Shown here piece after piece: positions 34,601 through 42,388 of a DNA stretch of 64,000 nucleotides. Made by a program: the position numbers and the translations under genes. The DNA is from Streptomyces sp. ML-6 (GTDB lineage: Bacteria; Actinomycetota; Actinomycetes; Streptomycetales; Streptomycetaceae), in contig NZ_JAOTIK010000004.1 of the NCBI RefSeq assembly GCF_030116705.1, forward strand, positions 57,570 to 121,569. The letters run 5' to 3'. The notes below the pieces were generated by a model. The model saw only the letters and a list, made by a program, of their open reading frames with translations, ran no database searches and was not told where the DNA came from. Within the stretch, counting starts at the first letter, position 1. Each line of letters opens with the position of its first letter.

Positions 34601-35320
34601 TTGCCGGCGCCAGTGGTCCAGGCCGCGGTCGGCGTCGGGGCTGTTTTGGCTGCGGGCGGTCCAGGCGGCGTAGTCGGCGTACTGGACGGGCAGTTCGGGC
34701 AGTTGTTCGCCGCGGTAGAGGGCGGCGAGGTCGTCCAGGAGCAGGGGGCGGGTCAGGGCGTCGCAGGCGATGTGGTGCAGGACGACGAGCAGGACGTGGT
34801 CGTCGGGGGCCAGGCGCAGCAGCCGGACGCGCAGGGGGTGGTCGGTGGCCAGGTCGAGGGGCTGGGTGGCGTGGGTCCGGGTGAAGGCGGCGGCGGCTTC
34901 GTCCCGGGCGGTGGGGTCCAGGCCGGGCCGGTCGGTGAGGGCGAGGTCGACGGGGCCGGGCGGGTCGATGACCTGGTGGGGGCCGGCGGGGTCCAGGACG
35001 TAGCGGGTGCGCAGGATCTCGTGGCGGGCGGCCAGGGCGTCGAAGGCGTGCTGGAGGGTGTGCGTGGGCAGGGGGCCGCGCAGCCGGTGGGCCATCGGCA
35101 GGAGGTATTCGGGGCTTTCGGGGTCGAGCTGGTGCAGGAACCACAGCTGGCGCTGTCCGGCGGACAGTTCGAGGGGGCGGGTGCGGTCGGCGGGCGGGAT
35201 CGCCGTGGTGCGGGCGGGGGTTTTCGCGCCGTTCCCGGCGCGTCCGGCGAGGCGGCGGCGCAGGAGCTCGGCGCGCAGCTCCTGCTGGGTGGGCCGGGTC
35301 GGCGCGGTGGGTGCGGTCAC
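28658..35320 (-). CDS. Nonribosomal peptide synthetase, C-A-T-C-A-T (modules 3 and 4)
   Basis: A 2220-residue synthetase. Module 3: condensation domain (about 50-480, motif HHIACDA near 183), adenylation domain (TSGSTGRPKG near 682) and thiolation domain (FFELGGDS near 1072). Module 4: an unusual condensation domain beginning YPLSLTQAGMLVEMYGR whose active-site motif reads CHPVIEG near 1288 instead of HHxxxDG, an adenylation domain (TSGSTG near 1747) and a terminal thiolation domain (FRDLGGDS near 2167). Pocket residues aligned by eye to PheA read D-L-P-K-I-A-E-V-G-K for module 3, close to asparagine codes, and D-L-P-G-V-A-E-V-A-K for module 4. No epimerase or thioesterase is present. GTG at 35320 overlaps the preceding NRPS stop. 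Confidence 0.92.
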   Translation of the reverse strand: MTAPTAPTRPTQQELRAELLRRRLAGRAGNGAKTPARTTAIPPADRTRPLELSAGQRQLWFLHQLDPESPEYLLPMAHRLRGPLPTHTLQHAFDALAARHEILRTRYVLDPAGPHQVIDPPGPVDLALTDRPGLDPTARDEAAAAFTRTHATQPLDLATDHPLRVRLLRLAPDDHVLLVVLHHIACDALTRPLLLDDLAALYRGEQLPELPVQYADYAAWTARSQNSPDADRGLDHWRRQLAGTQPLALPTDRPRPAVRTWDGATHGFDIPAATTEKLRTLARDNDATLFMVLLTAYQTLLGRYTGKRDIAVGTAVSARTRPELHRMAGYAYNTLVLRARWGTDPTFRDVLAANRTTVLDAFDHQDTPFDRIADELEPERDLSTTPLFQVMFDLATDEGTNTPDLPGLTAQPVPATGTIARFDLTLHLAERPDNTLHGSLEYATALFDPATAARIAGHYTRLLTQIATAPDTPLHALDPIGPQERALLLNGPATPPGTGHPLDPTTLRPVLHTILEQAAATPDATALRHDNTTCTYRRLAEESEHHARRLAALGIGPEDTVAVLLDRSPQLIAALLGIWRAGAAYVPIDPGCPDERIGHILATTRTRTVLTQTRHAHRFTTPDGGEDRPTGEGTRTPAGQDRPLVLVTDDPAEQAARTTATAALPTTHDLDTLAYVIHTSGSTGRPKGVLVTHRGLANYLGWTVQAYTHANPGGAPLFSSIAFDLGVPDLYAPLMTGRHVDLLPQDLDTADLGTLLARGAPYSFIKLTPGHLDLLQQQLTDDQIKNLAGLVIAAGDSFTTRLAERWTTSAGPHGTRLAAEYGPTEITVGNSAYFLDTPLTTELVPIGRAIPNTTMYVLDEHLGPLPIGVPGEVWIGGTGLARGYAGRPDLTAERFVPDPYGEPGTRLYRTGDIARVLPDGNLDFVTRADHQVKLRGYRIEPGEIETVLTAHEAVAEAVVLVREDTPGARELVAYLVPAQDADPADLTPAALRARAGETLPPYMVPAAYLTLDALPLTPNGKLDRAALPAPGRTATAVGAYTAPRDTTEHTLTRIWATVLGRDTVGIHDSFFELGGDSIRAVTLVGALREAGWETTVRDIFAHRTVARLRTALGDTLGHGHGHGETPAPHAPVARFALIDEKDRAALPADVTDAYPLSLTQAGMLVEMYGRSTENRYHNITSFRIRDHLPFDPDAFQQAADLIVERHEVMRTSFALDGHSRPLQLVHAAARMPCLFDDLRHLPAEQRTQTLWEFADRDRQQLFDLTRPPLMRMAVHLLDDESWWLSITECHPVIEGWSYHSQLMEMLRAYRALRSGNRPDPAPPLPAVRYADFIAGELRSLDDPADRDHWRHIVDTHERFTVPAGWQDDDETDERYRIDIPLTTLEPGLRTLATAAEVPYKSVLHAAHSKVLSLLTRAERFRGGMVADARPEQAGAERVSGMYLNSVPFPYERTATTWGQLAQQVFAREVELWPHRRYPMPAMRTPGGESHLIDVLFHYLDFHQVDTELIDIMASRDDSPNEFRLVVGTPVRGHLSLASRTRTLSRGRAKRLAALYTAVLTDMARTGADGDARHAYPDAHEHAALTAPALPHSHTPTDVLTAFETQAARTPNAPALSAGTATLSYAALDARAETVARHLRTLGAGPETRVAVLLDRGFDLVAALLGIWKTGAAQIPLDPCTPDTRIAATGFTLAVTEHRHAPRLGNTPLLITEELDPTPQPAPTPTRRTAPAHDPDRLAYVLHTSGSTGTPKGVEISHRSLAHYLHWAVEQYAAAGTGGAPWFTSAAFDLGIPALYAPLMTGQTVRLLPQTYRPEEFGTELLKGAPYSFVGLTPGHLALLETQLTDTELAGLAALAVCAGDAYPTAQADRVAARIRPGGMALAAEYGPTETTVAATALRVLPRHRHRPRPPAPGPAAPPSGLPAGLQHADTLHAPERPRHPRTLVALGSPLPGTTLRLLDTTLRPVPDGTAGEVWIGGDGLARGYAGRPDLTAAAFLPDPWGLPGTRLYRTGDLARRLPGGALEFLGRTDHQVKIRGHRVEPGEAEAALAADPSVSEALVTAVTAADGGKRLAAWVVPAPGHTVLVPALRERLRAVLPAAAIPATVTALPALPLGANGKRDRSAPAARTATAAPAPYQAPRTDTERRLAAVWAQVLGLEQVGMHDDFRDLGGDSLLVPPLLLAARRAGLPLDLATALRHHTVEHLAAALDVRTAHDPAQEG

Positions 35321-38300
35321 GGCTGGTACTCCCGGTGGGCGAGGGCGAGTTCGGCGTCGGTGAGGGTGTGGATCTCGGCCGTCACGGCCTCTTCGACGGC
35401 GTGGGCGAGCCGGGTGACGGTGGGGTGTTCGAAGACGGTGCGCAGGGGCAGTTCGATGTCGAACTCCTCCTGGATGCGGGCGATGACCCGGGCGGCGCGT
35501 ACGGAGTTCCCGCCGCTGCGGAAGAAGCCCTGGCGGGAGCCGATGCGGTGGTGGGTGGCGGTGTGGGGGCCGTGGAGGACTTCGGCCCAGATACCGGCGA
35601 TGATTTCCTCGACGGGGCCTTCGGGGGCGGTGTAGGGCTCGTCGGCGAGGGCGGCGGTGAGGTCGGGGGCGGGCAGGGCTGTGGTGTCGACCTTGCCGTG
35701 CCGGGTGAGGGGGAGGGTGGTGATCGGCACGAGGAGGGCGGGGACCATGTAGTCGGGCAGGTGGCGGGCGCAGTGGTCCAGGAGTTCGCTGTCGCCGGGT
35801 GGGGGTGTGCCGTCGGCGGCCACCCAGTGGGCGACGAGTGCGGCGTCGGGGCCGGTGTGGTGGACGGTGACGACGGCCTGGGCGACGGCGGGGTGTTCGG
35901 CCAGGACGGCCTGGACCTCGCCGGTTTCCACGCGGCGGCCGCGGATCTTGACCTGGCCGTCGGCGCGGCCGGCGAATTCGAGGGTGCCGTCGGGCAGCAT
36001 GCGGGCCATGTCGCCGCTGCGGTAGAGGCGGGCGCCGGGTTCGCCGTGGGGGTCGGGGACGAAGGCGGCGGCGGTCAGGTCGGGGCGGCCGTGGTAGCCG
36101 CGGGCCAGGGCGGTTCCGCCGATGCACAGTTCGCCGGTGGTTCCGTAGGGGACGGGGGTGAGGTGTTCGTCCAGGACGCGGACGGTGCAGTGGGGGTAGG
36201 GGCGGCCGATGGGGGTGGTGGGGGCACTGTCGTGGGCGTCCCAGCGGGTGGAGGCGATGGTGGTCTCGGTGAGGCCGTATTCGTTGATGAAGCGGCGCAG
36301 TCGGCGGGAGAGGTCGCGGGCCAGGGCGGGCGGGCAGTTCTCGCCGCCGGTCTTGCCGGTCAGGGGGCGGTGTCCGAAGCCGGCGTCGATGAGCATCTGC
36401 CAGTGGGCGGGGGCGGCCTGGAGGTGGCTGACGTCGTGCCGGTCGATCAGGGCCAGCTGGGCGCGGTGGTCGCGCAGTTCGTGGTCCTGGGCCAGGACGA
36501 CCCGGCCGCCGGCCAGGAGCGGCATGATCAGTTCGGTCCAGGAGATGTCGAAGGTGGGCTGGGCCAGGGCGAGGTAGGCGTCGTCGGGGCCCTGGCCGAA
36601 GTCCAGGTGGGCCTGGAGGGCGCGCAGGGTGGGCAGCAGGGTGCGGTGTTCGACGGCGACGCCCTTGGGGCGGCCGGTGGAGCCGGAGGTGTACATGAGG
36701 TAGGCGAGGCGGGCGGGGTCGGGGGCGGGCAGCGGTGTGCTGCCGGCCGGCGGTGCGGTGCCGGGTTCCGTGTCCAGGGTGAGGACGGGGCCGTGGTGGA
36801 GGCCGGCCAGGCGGGCGGCGCCGGCGGTGTCGGTGACCAGGACGCCGGCGCGGGAGTCGGTGAGGACGTGGGCGATGCGGTCGTCGGGTGCGCCCGGGTC
36901 GAGGGGGACGTGGGCGGCTCCGGCGTGCCAGATGCCGAGGATGGTGGCGATCAGGTCGGGGGTGCGGTGGAGGAGGACGGCGACGGTGGTCTCGGGTCCG
37001 GCGCCCAGGTCGCGCAGCCGGTGGCCGAGGAACGCGGCGCGGCGGTCGAGCCGTTGGTAGGTCCAGGTCTCGTCGCCGCAGACGACGGCCGGGTCCTGCG
37101 GGGCGCGGCGGGCGGCCTGTGCGATCGCGGTGTGCACGCCGCCGCCGTCGTCGGGTGCCTGGGTGAGGGTGTTGCCCGCGCCGGCGGGGCCGGGGCCGTG
37201 GGCGAGGAGTTCGGTGCGCAGGGCGGCGGGCAGGAGGTCGGCGGTGCCCAGCGGTGTGCACGGGTCGTCGGTGACCGCTTCCAGCAGGCGGGTCCAGCAG
37301 TCGGCGAACCGTTCGACGGTGGCGGGGTCGAACAGGGCGGTGGCGTATTCGGCCATGCCGAGCAGGGAGCCGTCGTCCTGGCGCTGCACGACGAGGGTGA
37401 GGTCGGTGCGGGCGGCCTGCCAGGCTTTCCGGAAGGCGGTGAGGTCGCCGGAGGAGGCCGCGGTGCCGGTGCGGCCCTCCTCGTGCAGGTCGAACATCAC
37501 CTGGTAGAGGGGGGTGCGGGCGGCGTCGCGGCTCTCGTCGAGGGCGGCGACGAGGTGGTCGAAGGGCAGTTCCTGGTGGGCGAAGGCCTCCCGGGCAAGG
37601 TCGCGGACGCGGACGACGGCGTCGTGGAAGGTGTCGTGGGGGGCGGGGGTGCAGCGCAGGACGAGGGTGTTGAGGAAGAACCCGACGACGTCGGCGGTCT
37701 CGGGCCGCTCGCGGCCGGCCACGGGGATGCCGACGGGGACGTCCCAGCGGCCGGTGAGGCGGGCGACGAGCGTGGCGAACGCGGTGAGCAGGGTCTGCTG
37801 GAGGGTGGCGCCGCGGCTGCGGCCGAGGGCGGCGACGCGTTCGGTGAGCGCGGCGGGGACGGTGAAGAGGTGGACGGCGCCGCGGGCGTCGCGCACCGGG
37901 GGGCGGGGCCGGTCGGCGGGCAGGTCCAGGGGGGTGATGCCGTCCAGGACCTTCTTCCAGTGGGCCAGTTCGCGGGCGAGGAAGGTGTCGGTGAGCCGGG
38001 CGCGGCGGTGGGCGGCGTGGTCGGCGTACTGCACCGGGAGTTCGGGCAGGTCGGCCCGGGTGCCGGTGTGGGCGGCGGCGGCGAGTGCGGTGAGGTCGCG
38101 TTCCAGGACGACGGAGGACCAGCCGTCGCAGGCGATGTGGTGCAGGCAGAGGATCACGTGCAGGGGTCCGGTGTCCCGGCGTACGGTCAGGGCCCGCCAG
38201 ACGGGGCCGTTCTCCAGGTCGAAGGGCCGGGCGAACTCCTGGTGCACGATCGCGTTCAGTTCGTCGTCGGTGGTGGCGTGCGCGGTGCGCAGCAGGGGCG

Positions 38301-40665
38301 GGCGGGTGCCGGGCGGGTCGGCGATCTGGACGGGTGCGGTGCCGTGCAGGACGTAGCGGGTGCGCAGGATCTCGTGCCGGTCGGCCAGGGCGGTCAGGGC
38401 GGCGGCCAGGGTGGTGTCGCTGTAGTGGGCGGGCAGGGTGAGGAAGGCGGGTGCGTTCCACTCGCTGCTGCCGGGGCGCAGCCGGTCGAGCAGCCACATG
38501 CCCTGCTGTCCGGGCGAGAGCGGCATGCCTTCGGGCTTGCGGGGCACGGGAAGGATCGTTTCGGCGGTGTGGTCGTCGCCGGCCGGGCCTGCGGGGCGGT
38601 CGAGCAGCGCGGCCTGGGCGCGGACGGTGGTGGCGGTGAACAGGGCGCGCAGCGGGACGGGGGTGCCGGCCGCGGCGGACAGGAGTTCGGCCAGGCGGGT
38701 CAGCATCAGTGAGGAGCCGCCGAGCTGGAAGAAGTCGTGGGTGGCGCCGATCCGGGAGGCGGGGACGCCGGTCAGCCGGGCCCAGATCTCGGTGACGGCC
38801 CGTTCGGCGGTGGTGCGCACCGGGACGTGTTCGGTGGTGGTGGGGCTGTCGGCGGGGTCGGGCAGGGCGCCCCGGTCGATCTTCCCGCTGGCGGTCAGCG
38901 GCCACTGCTCGACGGGGACGAACACGGAGGGCACCAGGACGTCGGGCAGGGTGCGGCGCAGGAAGGCGCGCAGTTCGTCGGGGCGGGGCTGTGGGCCGCG
39001 CGGCTGGATCCAGGCGGCCAGGCGGCTGCCGGGGCCGGCGGGGTCGGGCACGGCGGCGGCGACGGCGGCGCGTACCCAGGGGTGGGCGGTGAGGGCGGCC
39101 TCGACCTCGCCGGGTTCGATGCGCACGCCGTTGACCTTGGTCTGCTGGTCGAGGCGGCCGAGGTATTCCAGGACGCCGTCGGCGCGCCAGCGGACCTTGT
39201 CGCCGGTGCGGTAGAGGCGGGCGCCGGGCTCGCCGTGGGGGTCGGGCACGAAGCGTTCGGCGGTCAGGCCGGGCCGGCCCAGGTAGCCGAGGGCCAGTCC
39301 GGTGCCGCCGGCGTGGAGTTCGCCGGGGACGCCGACGGGCACGGGGCGCCCGGCCGGGTCCAGGACGAGGACGCGCATGTTGCCGATGGGGCGTCCGATG
39401 GGCACGGCGCCGGTGTCCCGTTCGGGGTCCCACTCGTGTTCGGTGATGTCGACGGATGCCTCGGTGGGGCCGTAGGTGTTCCAGATGCGGACGCCGGGGG
39501 CGCGCTGGAGGATGCGGCTGCACAGGTCGGCGTGGAGGGGTTCGCCGGCGCTGAAGACCAGGCGCAGGGCGCCGGCGCGTTCCCAGCCGGGTTCCTCGAC
39601 CAGGCGCCGGTAGACGGAGGGGACGCCCTGCAGGACGGTGATGCCGTGGTCGGCGACGGCGGCGAGCAGGGCCGCGGGGTCGTGTTCGGTGCCCTCGGGG
39701 GCCAGCACGAGGGCGGCGCCGCTGATGAGCGGGGAGAACAGTTCCAGTCCGGCGGCGTCGAAGCCGATGGTCGTCTTGAGCAGGACCCGGTCGGCGGGGC
39801 CCAGGCGGTGGCGGTGGGCCAGCCACCGCACCCGGTTGGCGATGCCCGCGTGCGGGACGGCGACGCCCTTGGGCCGGCCGGTGGAGCCGGAGGTGTGCAG
39901 GAGGTAGGCGGCCCGGGCCGGTTCGGGAACGAACGGCGGGGCGGTCACGGGCTGCTGGCCGGGGGCTCCCCCGGGCTGCTCGGCGGGGGCGGCCGCGGGC
40001 CGTTCGGCGGGGACGGCCGCGGGGGGGCCGCCGGGGACTCCCCCGGGGTGTTCGGCGGAGGCTCCCCCGGGCTGCTCGGCGGGGGCGGTCACGGGATGGT
40101 TGCCGGTGACGTCCTCGGGCCGTTCGGCGGGGACTCCCCCGGGGTGTTCGGCGGAGACTCCCCCGGGCTGCTCGGCGGGGGCGGTCACGGGCTGCTGGCC
40201 GGGGGCTCCCCCGGGGTGGTCGCCGGGGACGTCCTCGGCCAGCAGCAGCCGGGCGGCGGCGGGCAGTTTGCCGGCGGTGGACTCCTGGGCCAGGACCGCC
40301 TTGGCCCGTGCGTCCTCCAGGACCAGGGCGATGCGGCTTCGGGGGTGGTTCGGGTCCAGCGGCACGTAGGCGCCGCCCGCCAGCCAGACGCCCAGGAGCC
40401 CGGCGACCAGGTCGGGGGTGCGGTGCAGGCACACGCCGACGAAGTCGCCCGGGCGCACGCCCAGGGCGTGCAGGCGGGCGGCGAACAGGGCGGCGCGGGC
40501 GCCGAGTTCGGCGTAGGTGGTCACGCTCGCGTCCGCACCGATCACGGCGGGCGCGTGGGGCGTGCGGGCGCGCTGGGCGGCGAACAGCGCGGGCAGCAGG
40601 GGTGCGGTCCTGGGCCGGGCGGCGGCGGCACCGGTGTGCGGGCCCGACAGCGTGCGGTCGTTCAC
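35317..40665 (-). CDS. Nonribosomal peptide synthetase, A-T-C-A-T (modules 1 and 2)
   Basis: A 1782-residue synthetase that starts directly with an adenylation domain, marking a loading module or one acylated in trans. Order: A1 (TSGSTGRPKG near 260), T1 (FFQLGGSS near 648), C2 (canonical HHIACDG near 842), A2 (TSGSTGRPKG near 1325) and T2 (FFRSGGNS near 1718). By-eye pocket residues are D-A-L-Q-F-A-T-V-D-K for A1 (partly like glutamine codes) and D-I-T-Q-K-G-E-I-A-K for A2 (partly like asparagine codes); both are weak predictions. A repetitive insert of about 100 residues separates the A2 and A3 core motifs of A1. GTG at 40665 is preceded by GGAGGAGA, 82 bp after mbtH. Confidence 0.92.
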   Translation of the reverse strand: MNDRTLSGPHTGAAAARPRTAPLLPALFAAQRARTPHAPAVIGADASVTTYAELGARAALFAARLHALGVRPGDFVGVCLHRTPDLVAGLLGVWLAGGAYVPLDPNHPRSRIALVLEDARAKAVLAQESTAGKLPAAARLLLAEDVPGDHPGGAPGQQPVTAPAEQPGGVSAEHPGGVPAERPEDVTGNHPVTAPAEQPGGASAEHPGGVPGGPPAAVPAERPAAAPAEQPGGAPGQQPVTAPPFVPEPARAAYLLHTSGSTGRPKGVAVPHAGIANRVRWLAHRHRLGPADRVLLKTTIGFDAAGLELFSPLISGAALVLAPEGTEHDPAALLAAVADHGITVLQGVPSVYRRLVEEPGWERAGALRLVFSAGEPLHADLCSRILQRAPGVRIWNTYGPTEASVDITEHEWDPERDTGAVPIGRPIGNMRVLVLDPAGRPVPVGVPGELHAGGTGLALGYLGRPGLTAERFVPDPHGEPGARLYRTGDKVRWRADGVLEYLGRLDQQTKVNGVRIEPGEVEAALTAHPWVRAAVAAAVPDPAGPGSRLAAWIQPRGPQPRPDELRAFLRRTLPDVLVPSVFVPVEQWPLTASGKIDRGALPDPADSPTTTEHVPVRTTAERAVTEIWARLTGVPASRIGATHDFFQLGGSSLMLTRLAELLSAAAGTPVPLRALFTATTVRAQAALLDRPAGPAGDDHTAETILPVPRKPEGMPLSPGQQGMWLLDRLRPGSSEWNAPAFLTLPAHYSDTTLAAALTALADRHEILRTRYVLHGTAPVQIADPPGTRPPLLRTAHATTDDELNAIVHQEFARPFDLENGPVWRALTVRRDTGPLHVILCLHHIACDGWSSVVLERDLTALAAAAHTGTRADLPELPVQYADHAAHRRARLTDTFLARELAHWKKVLDGITPLDLPADRPRPPVRDARGAVHLFTVPAALTERVAALGRSRGATLQQTLLTAFATLVARLTGRWDVPVGIPVAGRERPETADVVGFFLNTLVLRCTPAPHDTFHDAVVRVRDLAREAFAHQELPFDHLVAALDESRDAARTPLYQVMFDLHEEGRTGTAASSGDLTAFRKAWQAARTDLTLVVQRQDDGSLLGMAEYATALFDPATVERFADCWTRLLEAVTDDPCTPLGTADLLPAALRTELLAHGPGPAGAGNTLTQAPDDGGGVHTAIAQAARRAPQDPAVVCGDETWTYQRLDRRAAFLGHRLRDLGAGPETTVAVLLHRTPDLIATILGIWHAGAAHVPLDPGAPDDRIAHVLTDSRAGVLVTDTAGAARLAGLHHGPVLTLDTEPGTAPPAGSTPLPAPDPARLAYLMYTSGSTGRPKGVAVEHRTLLPTLRALQAHLDFGQGPDDAYLALAQPTFDISWTELIMPLLAGGRVVLAQDHELRDHRAQLALIDRHDVSHLQAAPAHWQMLIDAGFGHRPLTGKTGGENCPPALARDLSRRLRRFINEYGLTETTIASTRWDAHDSAPTTPIGRPYPHCTVRVLDEHLTPVPYGTTGELCIGGTALARGYHGRPDLTAAAFVPDPHGEPGARLYRSGDMARMLPDGTLEFAGRADGQVKIRGRRVETGEVQAVLAEHPAVAQAVVTVHHTGPDAALVAHWVAADGTPPPGDSELLDHCARHLPDYMVPALLVPITTLPLTRHGKVDTTALPAPDLTAALADEPYTAPEGPVEEIIAGIWAEVLHGPHTATHHRIGSRQGFFRSGGNSVRAARVIARIQEEFDIELPLRTVFEHPTVTRLAHAVEEAVTAEIHTLTDAELALAHREYQP
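39935..40215 (-). repeat. Degenerate repeat inserted in the first adenylation domain
   Basis: Roughly 280 bp of related units encode Pro/Gly/Ala/Glu-rich peptides such as AEQPGGVSAEHPGGVP, about residues 150-245 of the synthetase. In known A domains this stretch is a short surface loop. The frame is kept, so the enzyme should still be made. Confidence 0.75.
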
Positions 40666-40747
40666 AGTCTCTCCTCCATCGGGATCGGGCGGCGCGGTGG
40701 GGGACGGGCCCGGCCTCGGATCCGGCGGCCAGTGCGGCCGGGGGCGG

Positions 40748-40969
40748 TCAGGCGGCGGTGGCGTCCATGCGGCGGCGCAGGCTCAGCGGGCGCAGGTCGG
40801 TCCAGATCTCGTTGATGCGGTCGAGGCATTCCTGGCGGGTGCCCTCGGTGCCCTCGGCGTGCCAGCCGGCCGGCAGGTCGCGTCCGGCCCACCAGATCGA
40901 GTACTGCTCCTCGTCGTTGAGCACGACGCGGTACCGGGTCTGCTCGTCCTGCTCATTTCGTTCGCTCAT
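40748..40969 (-). CDS. mbtH: MbtH-like protein
   Basis: A 73-residue MbtH-family protein, full length. The signature residues are present: LNDEEQYSIW near residue 17, the two tryptophans of WWAGRDLPAGWHAEG, and the C-terminal DLRPLSLRRRM. These small proteins bind NRPS adenylation domains and are needed for their solubility or activity. It is first in the operon with both NRPS genes, the carbamoyltransferase and the exporter, directly behind a SARP-box promoter, so its dosage is tied to the synthetases. Confidence 0.95.
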   Translation of the reverse strand: MSERNEQDEQTRYRVVLNDEEQYSIWWAGRDLPAGWHAEGTEGTRQECLDRINEIWTDLRPLSLRRRMDATAA

Positions 40970-41004
40970 CAGTTCGGTGCCCTTTCGTGTGATCGGTTGT
41001 GGCC

Positions 41005-41036
41005 ATGGTTGGGCGGGGCCCTATCAGGCCCCTATG
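41005..41036 (-). promoter_or_regulatory. SARP-box promoter of the mbtH-NRPS operon
   Basis: Minus strand: heptamers CATAGGG and GATAGGG on an 11-bp period, the most alike pair in the window, then eight bases and AACCAT, about 36 bp before mbtH. Confidence 0.6.
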
Positions 41037-41076
41037 CCGGACGTGTACCGGGCCGGGGGCGGGGGCGGGGTGTGGC

Positions 41077-41111
41077 GGGGCCCCTGGCGCGGGGAGAGCG
41101 CCAGGGGCCCC
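41077..41111 (-). terminator. Hairpin terminator after the monooxygenase gene
   Basis: A perfect 14-bp stem with a seven-base loop, between the monooxygenase stop (41210) and the mbtH promoter. It separates the PKS/C-domain unit from the NRPS operon. Confidence 0.65.
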
Positions 41112-41209
41112 TGGTTTCGGCGGCAGGCATCCGGAACGGTGCCGGGCCGGGCCGTGCGGTGTTGTGGGGTGCGGTGTTGCGTGGTGCGGTGGGGTGTGGT
41201 GTTGGTGTG

Positions 41210-42388
41210 TCAGGCCGCTGCGGGGCGGGGGGTGTCCTGGGTGTGGTGCAGGGCCCTCTCGGCATCGTGGGCGAGGATCCAGTCGACGTTCTGGGCGTCG
41301 ACGCGGCGCTGCGCGGAGGCGTCCTGGGGCCGCTGCCCGGTGCGGGAGCCGAGCTGCACGCGGGTGGTGTGCGGGCGGCGGGCCCGTTCGTAGCGGTGCA
41401 GGGCGGCGGCGGTGCCGTCCGCGCCGGGCGCCGCCTGCTGGAGGCAGACGGCGAGGGCCACGGCGTCCTCCACGGCCTGGTTGGCGCCCTGGCCGTGGTG
41501 CGGGAGCATCGGGTGGGCGGCGTCGCCCAGCAGGGTGGTGCGGCGGGTGCTCCAGCGCTGCAGCGGTTCGCGGTCGTACAGGGCCCAGCGGCGTACCTCG
41601 CCCGCCGTGCCGGCCAGGGCGCGCACGGCCGGGTCCCAGCCCTCCAGGACGCTCTCCAGGTCGGTGCGGTCGCCCGCGCTGGTCCACGACTCGGCGGCGC
41701 CCTCGGGGGTGGGGGTGACCACGACGTAGGTGAACTGCCGTCCCCCGGAGACCGGGTAGAGCAGGACGCGTGCGGCGGGGCCGGCGTACAGGTACATCAG
41801 TGCGGGGTCCAGGTGGGGCAGGTCGGCGGCGTCGGCCAGGCCGCGCAGGGCGCTGTTGCCGGAGTAGACCGGGGTGTCGGGGCCGGTGAGGGCGCGGCGG
41901 ACCGCCGAGTGGACGCCGTCCGCGCCGATCAGTACGTCGGCGTGCGCGGTGGTGCGGTCGGCGAAGTGCAGGACGACGCCGTGGGCGGTCTCCTCGAAGC
42001 GGACCAGTTCCCTGCCGGTGTGCACCCGGTCGGCGGGGACGCGGGAGGCCAGCATCCGGTGCAGGTCGCCGCGGTGCACGGTGTAGTAGGGGGCGCCGAA
42101 GCGCTGCTGCCAGGCCTCGCCCATCTCCTGGCGGGCCAGGGTGGTGCCGTCGTGGAAGGCCCGTACTTCCAGGGCCCGGGGGCGTACCGCGCACCGTTGC
42201 AGGTCCGGTCCCAGGCCCAGGCGCTGGAGCAGCCGGGTGCCGTTGGGGCCCAGGTGCATGCCCACGCCCTGTTCGCGCAGGCGCTCGCCCCGTTCGTGGA
42301 CCTGGACGTCCAGGCCCCGGTGGTGCAGTGCGGCGGCGGCCGTCAGTCCGCCCAGTCCCGCGCCCACGATCGCGATCCGCATGGTCAT
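41210..42388 (-). CDS. FAD-dependent aromatic monooxygenase (PHBH-like)
   Basis: A 392-residue class A flavoprotein monooxygenase. The FAD-binding GxGxxG is in IAIVGAGLGGLTAAAALHHRG, the DG motif in VLIGADGVHSAVR near 160, and the second FAD/NAD(P)H motif in TTLLGDAAHPMLPHHGQGANQAVEDA near 295. These are characteristic of salicylate/3-hydroxybenzoate hydroxylase relatives acting on aromatic rings. Likely substrates in this cluster are tryptophan- or anthranilate-derived units, or the acyl chain; this is inference. The start at 42388 overlaps the condensation-domain gene (ATGA); an alternative ATG is at 42382. It closes the operon. Confidence 0.9.
   Translation of the reverse strand: MTMRIAIVGAGLGGLTAAAALHHRGLDVQVHERGERLREQGVGMHLGPNGTRLLQRLGLGPDLQRCAVRPRALEVRAFHDGTTLARQEMGEAWQQRFGAPYYTVHRGDLHRMLASRVPADRVHTGRELVRFEETAHGVVLHFADRTTAHADVLIGADGVHSAVRRALTGPDTPVYSGNSALRGLADAADLPHLDPALMYLYAGPAARVLLYPVSGGRQFTYVVVTPTPEGAAESWTSAGDRTDLESVLEGWDPAVRALAGTAGEVRRWALYDREPLQRWSTRRTTLLGDAAHPMLPHHGQGANQAVEDAVALAVCLQQAAPGADGTAAALHRYERARRPHTTRVQLGSRTGQRPQDASAQRRVDAQNVDWILAHDAERALHHTQDTPRPAAA

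Noticed and set aside
28641..35144. Second long minus-strand frame (2167 codons) overlapping the NRPS
   Set aside because: Arg/Pro/His-rich shadow of the real frame, with no domains.
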